DNA from: Bryoerythrophyllum caledonicum
Taxonomy: Eukaryota; Streptophyta; Bryopsida; Pottiales; Pottiaceae
Reading direction: 5' to 3'
Assembly: GCA_963971425.1 (NCBI GenBank)
Contig: OZ020517.1
Span: forward strand, 8,558,501-8,622,500
DNA length: 64,000 bases
Position numbers and translations under genes: made by a program. Below the pieces are notes generated by a model. The model was not told where the DNA came from. It ran no database searches and saw only the letters and a list, made by a program, of their open reading frames with translations. Of this stretch, positions 11,945-21,579 are shown one piece after another; positions within the stretch are counted from its first letter, which is position 1, and each line of letters starts with the position of its first letter.

Positions 11945-12514
11945 GAGCATGCCCAACAGTTGTGGATTAGAGGCCCCTAAACCTGGTTTTTATAGGGTTA
12001 TTTTTGGGCGGCTGGAGGGAGTTGTAGTTGCCAGCTCCACTACACTAAATATCATTTTTAGTGTAGTGCCCAGTAAATGACTTGTAAATGCAATAAGTTT
12101 TTACTCTTGATGCCAATTTTCACCAAGAGCACAACTCTCTGTAGTATTCAAATAAAAGGATCATTATAAACATAGTTGGTAAAAATATTCACTGAAAGTA
12201 AAAACTTACAGCATTTACAAGTCACTTACTGGGCGCTACACTAAAAGTGATATTTAGTGTAGCCCTTGAAATCCCGCCTTGAAATTCTCTTTAGCTTAAA
12301 GAATGACAAGAACAAGTGAATAGAGGCAATGAGTGCAAGAACAAGGGCACTCTGTAAAAGTCTCCCTATGGTGTGCACCTTTATTTTTCTAGGGACTCAT
12401 GAAACGTGTAGAGTATTCAAGGGCGTTGATGGAGGACGTTCTACATGTTCTTCGGCTGGCTACAATGTTTTTTGCAATTCCAGCGGCCGTTCGAGTGAGC
12501 TGTTGGCAATGCTC
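11945..12514. repeat. TTA-flanked family D (Tourist-like MITE) carrying an inner insertion
   Basis: Flanked by TTA at 11942-11944 and 12515-12517. Termini GAGCATGCCCAACAG and CTGTTGGCAATGCTC are inverted with one mismatch in 15. Three-base TTA/TAA target plus such ends fits PIF/Harbinger-driven Tourist MITEs. Other copies: 13134-14902 and 31398-31752. A smaller element (12043-12259) sits inside. Confidence 0.75.
12043..12259. repeat. TA-flanked MITE with ~65-bp inverted arms (217 bp)
   Basis: Inserted in family D between TA (12041-12042) and TA (12260-12261). The empty site can be read in the copy at 13134 ('ctccactagcccttg'). The arms start CACTAAATATCA and continue with a near-perfect inverted match including GCCCAGTAA and GACTTGTAAATGC. 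Each arm itself begins with a small hairpin (ACACTAAA/TTTAGTGT). Near-identical arms suggest recent insertion. Confidence 0.8.
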
Positions 12515-12542
12515 TTATTTGGTTGTTTATGTTCTAACCCAC

Positions 12543-12550
12543 AATTTATT

Positions 12551-12606
<56 letters not shown>

Positions 12607-12699
12607 TCTTATAACTATAATGTGACAATTAAAAATAATAATTATAATAATTTTTAATATTATTATTATCATTATCATCATTATTACTATTAATATTAC

Positions 12700-12745
<46 letters not shown>

Positions 12746-12770
12746 TATTCATATTCATATTCATACAAAC
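12543..12770. repeat. AT-rich microsatellites
   Basis: (TAA)n at about 12553-12606 and (ATT)n at about 12702-12742 with AT-rich sequence between, then four CATATT units to 12764. The two runs are inverted relative to each other, so the transcript could fold. Apparent poly-isoleucine ORFs here are artefacts. Confidence 0.9.
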
Positions 12771-13130
12771 ACTTGCGCAGTGTAGTTAGTGATGCATTGA
12801 AGTGTGCTGAGTGGGGAATATTTTTGAGACTGGTGCCTTGAGTGATGAGTACACAGCATGCATTTAGTTGCACTCATTGGGAGTGCCCTGATTTTAATGC
12901 TTCTTGACACCACCTGCAAATGAGGAATTTATGTTGCAACACATCATTGCAACCTCCAGGACTGTAACTGATCATAGCCCCACTTCCAACTCCCTGCAAC
13001 AATTGTTGCATCAGAAAATGACATCAAATTGCTCAGAAATAGCAAAATACCACCAAAATAATTCAGTTTATTATCGTTTTTTTCTAGCCCACATACTTTT
13101 CCATTTGTTTTTCTTTTAATATAATTAGCA
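12771..13130. other. Spacer
   Basis: No gene or repeat recognised. Confidence 0.5.
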
Positions 13131-13247
13131 TAAGAGCATACCCAACAGTTGTAGACTCAAGGACTTGAATGCGATATTTACAAGGGGCTATTTTTGGGCT
13201 GCCGGAGGCAGTCCCTTGCTCCACTAGCCCTTGAAATCCAACCTTAG

Positions 13248-14168
13248 CTCCTACGGGACCACGGCCAATTTCGCTCGAAAACTAGTCCAAAACTGTCATT
13301 GTCAAAAAGAGGCACTGAAATCACATTTCTAACGTGAATTTTGGATTTTCAACCCTAAGATCTTAGAACAAACTTCTATATAAACATGCCACACTCTTTT
13401 GGTTGCAATCCACAGCACGGATTAATAGATTATAGTGTTTAAAGTGAAAACAATGGTTCATTTTCTTCCCATCGTTGAGTGGATCCGTAGGCTTTGACTT
13501 CACTTTCTGTAAAGTTTTTACACTACACAAGTTCCAAATCTTTTACCGTTGTCTTAAGCATGATGTGATTTCTCTACACACCAGTTTTTAGAAGTAGAAA
13601 AGGGGTGTAGCATATTCAAAAAGTTTGTGCAAGGAGTGGAGGTTTAAAATAGGCCAATTCGCATTTTATTTTTTTGTGAACCAAATATCTTTTAGAATGC
13701 TAATCTGAATGGTGAAAAAGAAGGTTTATATTACATCTTGTAGTAGAAAAAACAAAAAGTAAAAAATGTAAAGATCTATAAGTTTTATGAGGAAAAGAAG
13801 AAGTTTTTTGTACCTTGCCCGAAAATGTGTGATTTTTTTTTACTTGGGTTAAAATGCGATATTGCACTAAAGACAAGAATTTTTTTGGAAATATTTAAAG
13901 AAGGTTATATTCTTCATAAGTATGAAAAATCTCGATGTCAATAGAAACTTCTAGCAAAAGTTTTTAGATGGCCGGACTACCCATTTTTCACTTTGAGTGG
14001 TACTAACTTTCGAACCACAAATCCAAAAAAATTAATAAAATACCTCCAAATAGCTCTTACCAAGGACAATTTAGTTTAAAATTTTCAAAATTAAATCATT
14101 TTTTTTCAAATTTTAAGAACCTCACAAAATTGAAAACTCTCCCCAAAGGAGATTTGGTCCTTTAGGGG
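13248..14168 (+). repeat. TTAA family A element (921 bp) inside family D
   Basis: Left CTCCTACGGGACC after TTAG (13244-13247), right GGTCCTTTAGGGG before TTAA (14169-14172); 10 of 13 terminal bases pair as an inverted repeat. Interior blocks match 1671-2612. Confidence 0.75.
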
Positions 14169-14374
14169 TTAAAATTCCCTTTGGGCCAATAAGTGACAAG
14201 AACAAGTGAACAATGACAATGAATGAAAGAACGAGGGCACTCTACAAAAGCCTTTCTATGGTGTGCACCTCTATATTTCTAGGGGCTCAAAGAATGTGTA
14301 GGAAATGTGAGTGAGTTGTTGGGAGCCCTCAACATGTTCTTTGGCTCACTACGGTGTTTTCTCGCGTTTCACTA

Positions 14375-14871
14375 AGGTAAGCCACCCTAAAACCGCCAAT
14401 ATCCCATGGCCGACAGCTACTTTTTCACTAAAAACCGCCACTACATGCACATGTAACCAACTCTCTATTTTTAATGGCAGGAGTAAAGGCAAGGGTGGCA
14501 TGAATTGGATGCACAGTTGGTGGTTTTAGAGGAATGGGATCTTCTAGACTTACTGTACATGCAAGAGTGGAGAAAATGGAATATTTCTAGAATTAGTTTA
14601 AGGTTGACTCATTGCCGGTTTTTGGTTGTTATGCATGCGGTTATAGGCCATTTGTGGAAGGGTCATGGCCCCCACCTACTGACGCTCACCCAACTTTCTT
14701 CACATGTGCCTTTGAAAATTCATAACTAATTCATAACACATCGGAAAAATATGAAATCACTTGGGTTGAAATTGTAATTCTATTGGCTATCACTGAAAAA
14801 TAATTTAATTATTATCTAGGTTCTCTATATATGCAAACTGCTTAACTTGACGGTTATGGGGGGGTTTACCT
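14375..14871. repeat. TA-flanked family C element (497 bp) inside family D
   Basis: TA at 14373-14374 and 14872-14873; ends AGGTAAGCC and GGTTTACCT. The 14700-14870 part matches 3630-3777 closely. It carries about 150 bp more than the copy at 3428-3777. Confidence 0.7.
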
Positions 14872-14905
14872 TAGTTGTTCCAATGAGTTGATGGTGATGC
14901 TCTAA

Positions 14906-15768
14906 CCGCTTTGTTGGCATGGTAGTGCTCTCCACATTAGTTGGAAGAGTATCTGCAACGCAACTTGCTTTGTAATAAATCCTGTCTAACTTGATAATCC
15001 ATCTACACCAATAATTGTTGTTGGTTCCGACGTCAAGCCAATACTATGAAATGTAGCCCTATAGTTGTCAACATGCTTTACTCAATAACCTCTCTTAGCC
15101 AATATTGGACCTCAATCCCAACCATTAATTGATTTGAACTCCTAAAGGCCCAAGAGTCCCCTCCGGAGACTATAAGAGTTACCTCAAGGGACTTTTGGGC
15201 CTTTAGGGTTTAAACATGTTCTAATGCATATAGAATCCACGTAAAAGTGGGATGTAAAGTACCCAACCATCTCTAAACAAGGTCAAGCAAATAATGAAAC
15301 GATGAACTTTGCTCTCCAAAGGATGCCCACGTAAATATATTGTTCGTTTGTTTCACCACCACATAGTTGAAAAAAAAAAAGCTGCTACATTTTCCATACA
15401 CGAATCTTGTTCCAACTTTAAATCCAGTACAACCCAGGATTGGTGGGCCCGGACAATATCATTGAACTAATATCAAACAATCTCATGAAGAGTTCCACAA
15501 ATTGTTTTTACTAGTTGGAGTTACAGTCATTGTGATCCTCAAAGAATAAATAGGTTAGTAGTACTACCGGTACATATTGATCTCTCAAGCAAGTGCGTCA
15601 TCAGGCTCCTTGCTGAAAAGGTGAAACAACTCAATTCCATGCCAATGTAAAATCCAATCCAGCCTGCTTTGCTTGAGCTGCCGGCATGTAAGAAGAGCCA
15701 ACAGGAGAAAAAACTCATACACAAAAGTTTTATATGCCCGAAGCAGTTACACTGACATTATCTTTCTG
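14906..15768. other. Spacer
   Basis: Contains the small hairpin element at 15138-15209. Otherwise no gene or named repeat. Confidence 0.5.
15138..15209. repeat. 72-bp hairpin MITE of the TTAA group
   Basis: Arms CTCCTAAAGGCCCAAGAGTC and GACTTTTGGGCCTTTAGGG pair over about 20 bases with few mismatches. Right flank TTAA (15210-15213), left flank TTGA, presumably mutated TTAA. The whole element can fold on itself. Confidence 0.7.
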
Positions 15769-15778
15769 AAAGTTTTTT

Positions 15779-16109
15779 GCCTTGGTGTAGTGGTTTGAGT
15801 CATGGCACACCGGTGAGGTGGTTGTGAGTTCAAATCTCCATGCCAGCATGGTGCCTACCACCATAGTCCACCCAACTATGGTGGGGGGTCTTGAGACCTC
15901 ATTGTATGGATACCCAAAAAGCCCTTGGAGGGGATGACATGTCGGTTGTCTTTAAAGCACTTATTGTAGAAAAGTGTTTACCTTCGAAAGGGGGAAGTAG
16001 CTCTAGATTCACTATCCTTTGTCCGGTGGCCATGGGATTAGTGAATAGAATGAACAAACACTATCTTCACGCCGGTCCCTTCGGGGCCGGAGTTCTTCTT
16101 CTTCTTCTA
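15779..16109 (+). repeat. tRNA-derived SINE, full length
   Basis: The head 'ccttggtgtagtggtttgag' looks like a tRNA A box (TGGTGTAGTGG) and 'gtgagttcaaatctcc' like a B box (GTTCAAATC), about 50 bases apart, so an internal pol III promoter is likely. The body ends GCCGGAG and a (TTC)n tail. AAAGTTTTT repeats at 15769-15777 and 16110-16118 as target duplication. About 331 bp. Confidence 0.8.
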
Positions 16110-16232
16110 AAAGTTTTTATCTTTACAATTTTTCCATTGATAAGGATTGTTTGGAAAGTACCTTCTAATAAACTCTAAGATTGAACATGGAAAAATAAAG
16201 ATTCTTACAATCCGGAAATGTTGAATTTCATA

Positions 16233-16585
16233 AGAAGAAGAATTCCGACCTCCGACGGAGATCGGCGCGAATATAGTGTTTGTTCATTCTCTTCACTAAG
16301 CATATGGCCTCGGGACATAGGGTAGTGTAATAGAACTACTTCCCCCTTTTGAGGGTAAACACATTTCTGCAGTAAATGCTTCCTACATTGAGTGCCTTAA
16401 AGACAACCGACATGTTTGTCTCCCCCCCAAGGACTTTTTGGGTACTCAAACAATGAGGTCGTAAGACCCCCCCACCATACTTGGGTGGACTATGGTGGTA
16501 GGCACCACGCCAACATGGAGATTTGAACTCACAACCACCTCACCAGTGTGCGATGACTCAAACCACTACACCAAGGCCGTGTTGC
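16233..16585 (-). repeat. tRNA-derived SINE, full length, inverted
   Basis: Same family as 15779-16109 in the opposite orientation, 124 bp away. A 15-bp target duplication with one mismatch flanks it: ATGTTGAATTTCATA (16218-16232) and ATGTTGGATTTCATA (16586-16600). Different duplications show the two copies inserted independently; together they could form a long hairpin RNA. Confidence 0.85.
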
Positions 16586-16743
16586 ATGTTGGATTTCATA
16601 TAAATACTTGTTGAAAATACGTGATTCATGATATATTTAAAAGTAACCGGAAACACAACGAAGCCCAGAGACAACGAGGAGAAATCAGCCTTGAGCTGAA
16701 ACACAACATATAGAAGCTAGCTTTGAATAAACACTTGCTTATA

Positions 16744-18056
16744 AGGTACCCCCTTGGTAAACAACTGAAATCCATAACCGACACCTGTAAAAATTGCAGT
16801 ATTTCCAACTTGTTTCCATCCCAATACCATCCATTCAGGTCCAAAGGGAGTTTTTCTATTAGTCAAGACCCCTTACTTCTAATCGGCGTTTATGGGGGTA
16901 TCTATCGGCGGTCATTGGCTAAACATGGTAGCACACTTTGAAAATTCACAACTAATTCAAATCTCATCGAAATAATATGAAATCACTTGGGTTGAAACTG
17001 TAAAAACTATTGACCATCATCGGGAAAAAAAATGAAGCATTACATTATATGATGTCTCCATATATGCGCATTGCTTAATCCCTAAATTTCTTTGACAATT
17101 CCCCACCAAAAACCCTTCAAAATTGCTCATTTCAGTGCCATGAGTAAGGAAGAAACATAAAAAATTTAATTCTAGTTTTAACCGTAGAATCTCAATTAAG
17201 ACTTATTAAATAACATACCCACAAAATTTCATAAACTTTGACCGCAAGGATTGAAAGATTATAGTGTTTGAAGTGTAGGAAAGGGTTCATTTTCTTCCCT
17301 GTGTTTAGGTAATCAACAGACTTTGACTTCACTTGATGACCTATGTTTGCACTACAAAAGGTCTAAATTCATTACCATCATGTTAGACATGATGTTAGTT
17401 CATTTTACGCCAATTTTTAGAGGTAGAAAAGAGGTGTAGCATATTCAAAAAAATTATGCAAGTAATGGAGGTCCAAAAAATGTCAATTCACGTTTTATAT
17501 TTCTGTGAATTTAGTATGTCTTAGAATGAAAATCCAAATGGCCAATAGGAAGGTTTAGACCACATAATGCCGTGGGAAAAATAAAAAGAACAAAATATAA
17601 AGATCTCTAAGTTTTATGTGGTAAAGAAGAATATTTTTTGGTACCTAGACCAACAATGTGTGACAATGTGCGAAAATGTTTGACTTGGATTAGTATGCTA
17701 TTTTTCACTGAGGACAAGAGATTTTTCTTACCATACAAAAAAAATAAAAAATCTTGCTTACATTAAAAATCTCACATTCAAATGACTACCACATCAAAAG
17801 TTTTTGTAAGTGCCTGACATGCCCGCTTTCCTTATTTAAACTTCAAAACCCTATAACTTTTGCATTAAATGTTGGATTTCGGAAGAAAAAAAATGAGACT
17901 CACAAAAATCTTGTTGTAATGTCCATCTAGAGGAATAATTTTAGAAAAAAATGTTATAAATTGACCACCATACATACCTGCCCAAACTTTGAAGAGTCCC
18001 CAAGGGAACTCTTGGAAATTTAGGAGTTAACTTGTTGTTGTGGGGGGATGTACATT
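16744..18056. repeat. Family C element split by family A
   Basis: TA at 16742-16743 and 18057-18058; left end AGGTACCCCC. At 17075 the family C sequence stops at TTAA, a family A element follows, and family C resumes at 18027 with the rest of its right end ('ttaacttgt..tggggggatgtacatt'), matching 3750-3777. Confidence 0.65.
17079..18026 (+). repeat. TTAA family A element (948 bp) inside family C
   Basis: TTAA at 17075-17078 and 18027-18030. Termini TCCCTAAATTT and AAATTTAGGAG are inverted. Interior collinear with 1671-2612. Confidence 0.8.
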
Positions 18057-18057
18057 T

Positions 18058-18213
18058 AGGACCATGGTTTTTTAGGTATTTTCAGGACCATGGTTTTTTA
18101 GGTATTTTTAGGACCATGGTTTTTTAGGTATTTTTAGGACCATGGTTTTTTAGGTATTTTCAGGACCATGGTTTTTTAGGTATTTTTAGGACCATGGTTT
18201 TTTTTAAAGTATT
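18058..18213. repeat. 26-bp tandem repeat, six units
   Basis: Unit AGGACCATGGTTTTTTAGGT plus ATTTTC or ATTTTT, repeated six times nearly without change, ending in a run of T. It begins right at the end of the family C element. Confidence 0.9.
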
Positions 18214-18599
18214 TTTTTGTTTGCCTCACGTTTCTCAAATTTACAACCCTGGTAGGTAAGAAGAGGAGTGTGAAAAATCGCAGCTTTTTTCATGGGCTGT
18301 GTTGTCAGCCACATGTGCCTTACAAGACAGGCTCATGTGCCACAAATGCCTTTGTCCGTCTGCAATGGTAAGGTGCGGAAAAGGCATGGACAGATGTGGT
18401 GCTGGGCATTCAGACTTTCAGTACAAAAGCAACAATGCATTTACTTTTGCAGCCCTTGTTGTTAGATTGTTGTGTGTACAAGCCAAAGCTCTGTCAGGAA
18501 GTGCCTTTTTAGCCTGCGAGCCTACAGTGCAGGCAAATGCAGTTCCTACTGCACTTGCTATATCCAACCCAAAAGTATTGGAATTTGAAAAATCATAAA
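18214..18599. other. Spacer with one unassigned 99-codon ORF
   Basis: 18299-18598 is open on the plus strand (cysteine-rich start), but I see no domain or initiation context. GC is slightly above the surroundings. Probably not a gene. Confidence 0.4.
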
Positions 18600-18603
18600 T
18601 TAA

Positions 18604-18806
18604 CCCCTAAGGGACCAAGGCAACTCTACTCCATTGGAAAAAACTACCAAGATGATTGTTTTGAGAATGTAGTCGTAGGATCTTCTTCTAAACTTATATA
18701 AGATGATGTGGCGAATATTTTGTGAATTTTGACCGTACGGATTGAAAGATAATTGGAGCCAAAGCGATTTTTCTGTTTACCTAACATACACTGGGTCCTT
18801 TAGGGG
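18604..18806. repeat. TTAA-type MITE (203 bp)
   Basis: TTAA at 18600-18603, then CCCCTAAGGGACC; right end GGTCCTTTAGGGG before TTGA. The 13-base ends pair with one mismatch and match the family A terminus at 14156-14168. The inner 'ttttgaccgtacggattgaaagat' is also family A, so this is an internal deletion derivative. Confidence 0.75.
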
Positions 18807-18810
18807 TTGA

Positions 18811-19214
18811 TTAGCATATGCGCATTGCCCTCTCCAACCACCACGTCAATGGGCAAAGAAGAGGAAAAGTTTTGTGACTGTTCTCTACTGGAGAAGTTTT
18901 CTTAACTTCAAAATATGTCACGACGCTGACACAAGGGGTTTTCACGGTCGAATGGCATGAGGGAAGCAAGCACGCCAAGCACATTGACCAACCATGATAG
19001 GTGGAGGTGGTCAGAGTGTGGAGAAGGTGGCGAATAACGTAATGACATGTAGCGGTTGGCTGACCAACGTACTTACTACAAAAAAAAATTGTTGTGTTGC
19101 TAGCCGGGGAGCGCTGGAGGCACAAGCCATGATCGCTTGTTTGCACCCTTGATGTGCCCTCTATTGGAATTCTTGAAGTGCCCTGCACCGTCCGGAGCGG
19201 TGCGGGTGCTCTTT
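18811..19214. other. Spacer
   Basis: Open on the minus strand for 125 codons (18811-19188), but no domain is recognisable and composition is ordinary. I do not call a gene. Confidence 0.45.
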
Positions 19215-19570
19215 GAACTTCAGTTCAACAAAATAATCCATGGATTAAAAGCCATTAGAGATAAGATATCCCTTAATAACTGACAAGTTAAGCAATTTGC
19301 ATATAGAGAGAACACATTATAATAAATTTATATTTTAGTGATAGTCAATACTTACAATTTCAACCCAAATGGTTTTATAATTTTTCGATGAAAATTGAAT
19401 TACTTATGAATTTCTAAAGTATGTTGTCATGTAGAAACATTTGGCCGCCAATGGATACCTCCCATAAGCGATGATCAATAGCAAGGGGTCCTCACTTATA
19501 GAAAACCTCCATTTGGATGGATGGATGGATGGGTGGGTGGTAATGGGATGTAAGTGGGTTGATACACCTC
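19215..19570 (-). repeat. Family C element, inverted and eroded
   Basis: Reverse complement of the family C interior: 'ttgcatatagagaga', 'agtgatagtcaatacttacaatttcaaccc', 'gcaaggggtcctcactta'. Ends are not clear. A short (GGAT)n run lies at about 19514-19535. Confidence 0.5.
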
Positions 19571-19746
19571 ACTTTAACCTGTGTCGATTACTTGTGTTGG
19601 TTGATTATCACAGAGTGGCTTCATCTTAATTTCCGGTGCAAGATACAAAAGATATAAATTTTCTTCCTTCTAAAAATTTCCTCCATTTGTAACTCATACC
19701 CCATTTCATACTAGAGGAAATAGATACCACACTCATAGGAAATATC

Positions 19747-20271
19747 TGTCAGGGACTAAACTCAGAACAAGGATTGAAGTCAAGAGAGAGAACTAATTTG
19801 ATATTAGAACAAGAACTAGAACATGAACAAGGTACAAGAAGGCCTTGGCTAGACCACAAGAGTGAGTTGTCGAGACTGAAGACACCTTCAGCCTCGACTC
19901 CTATTTATATTGTTGGCGTAAGACCCTTATGGAAGCTTCTCGAGCGACTTCCACACAAGCTAAGAAGCTTCTCCAGTAACTTCTTAAGAACTACGAAGCT
20001 TCTCTAACAACTTCCTATAAGAAGCTTCTCTGGTAACTTCTTAAGACCTACGAAGCTTCTATAACAACTTTCTAGAGTCTCCTAGAGTCTTTTAAGGTTT
20101 TTTAGAACCTTCTATAATCTTCTAGAATCTTCTATGATCTTCTAGAGTCTTCCGGGACCTTCTAGAGTCTTCCTAGAGTCTTCTAGAAACTTCTAGAGTC
20201 TTCTAAGACTTTCTAACGTGTCTTCTAAGGTATGTCTTCTAAGGTATGTCTTCTAAGGTATGTCCGTGATA
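19747..20271 (-). repeat. 3' LTR of the chromovirus (525 bp)
   Basis: Starts TGTCAGGGAC and ends GTCCGTGATA. TATAAATA on the minus strand at 19902-19909. The part from 19931 to 20270, upstream of that TATA box, is packed with GAAGCTTC and TTCTAGA motifs. It is longer than its partner partly because of a short tandem repeat (tcttctaaggtatg) at the outer end. Confidence 0.9.
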
Positions 20272-20955
20272 TTACCCCCTCCTTTAGCTTTGAGGTCTCC
20301 GAGAAATCTAGGTTGTTGCGAGCCTACCATCGTAAAAAGTTGAAAATTTATCGCATACAATCTGCGATAAACTCCAATTGTCGTTCTCGAGGTAGGTGGT
20401 TCATCGGTCCTTGCAGCCATCGATAATGTCCAACGCCTTTGACTTCCGACCTGGCATGAACTTCAGTGTCTTCATTGTGGAACTGTCCTGCAGAAAACTC
20501 CCTCGACAATTCCGTCGTAGGCAAGTTCTACTTCAAACACAATCACTAGAGACATGTTACTCGGTATCCTTCGTCGTCTTCGTGGTGCAGGTGGTTCTTC
20601 ATCTCGAGGTTGTTTTCGCGGTGTAGGTGGCTTTTCGTCTCGAGGTTGTCTTCGTGAGCTACTAGGCTGAGATAACATGACTGGCATAGTATCTATCTCC
20701 TGGCTCTCCATAACGTAGAAATTAAACAAGGCAATATCAAAGAAAACAAACTATAGACATAAAACATTGAACTTAAGCTGCAATTTATACTTTCTAATCA
20801 CCGATTTACGGGTTCCTTCCTCCCCTTCTTCGTAAGGTCAGAGGTCAAGAGTCGTCAAGAAGAAGTTATTGTTGGAAAGGCTTTGGCTTATCAAGATAGC
20901 ACTGATGAAACTCCTCGACTTTTTGTGGAGCATTATCTAGATTTCCCGTTGGTTC

Positions 20956-21462
20956 CTACGCTCGCTTGTTGATATCATAGCCGTGCCAATGAATAAAATA
21001 CTCCAACTTGCCATGTTTATGGCGAGAATCAAGAACTTTTTTCACCTCATATTCCACATGATTATCGATTTCAATGGAAGGTGGTACTGATTGTCGTCTT
21101 CCAGGAATGGATGATTCCTTGTAAGGCTCTACAAGAGAAACATGAAAAACTGGATGTACCTTCATTGTAGATAGTAACTCTAGACGGAATGCCACTGGAT
21201 TGATTTGCTTCTCTACGACAAATGGGCCCAATCGCCGGTAGTCCAACTTATCACAAGGCCACTTGGTCTTGATATTCCGTCGAAGAAGCCATACTTTATC
21301 TCCAATGTGGAAAGATAGTGCTTGAGTCCGAAATTTATCTGCAGATGCCTTGTAAGAATCTTGGGCCGTTTGTAGTTGAAGCTTCAAAGTATTTTGAAGC
21401 TGTAATAGTTGATTCGCAAAGTCTTCAGCCGCTGGATTGTTAGTGGTTGGCGAAGTCAGCAA
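20956..21462 (-). pseudogene. Integrase C-terminus with chromodomain, fossil
   Basis: Integrase C-terminal motif GPFVVEKQINPVAFRLEL, then HPVFHVSLVEPY, then a chromodomain with VLDSRHKHGKLEYFIHWHGY. Chromodomains of this type direct insertion to particular chromatin. Confidence 0.85.
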
Positions 21463-21579
21463 ATCAAGTTTCGGATGATAGCCATAATTGGAAAAAAATG
21501 GCGTTTGCTGAGTTGAAGCATGGAGAGTATTGTTATATGCAAACTCTGCGAACGATAGATATGCCGTCCAATCGTCTTG

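Larger units (their letters stand above)
13134..14902. repeat. Family D element carrying two inner insertions
   Basis: TAA at 13131-13133 and 14903-14905. Left end GAGCATACCCAACAG, right end matches 'gatggtgatgctc'. Its sequence is collinear with 31398-31752 once a family A element (13248-14168) and a family C element (14375-14871) are taken out. Three generations of insertion are visible in 1.8 kb. Confidence 0.75.

Noticed and set aside
12460-12681. Poly-isoleucine ORFs on both strands
   Set aside because: Products of the (TAA)n/(ATT)n microsatellite.
15779-15860. tRNA gene
   Set aside because: A and B box-like sequence is present, but there is no cloverleaf and it is the head of a SINE with target duplication.
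18811-19188. Minus-strand ORF of 125 codons
   Set aside because: No domain, no coding bias visible, between two repeat copies.
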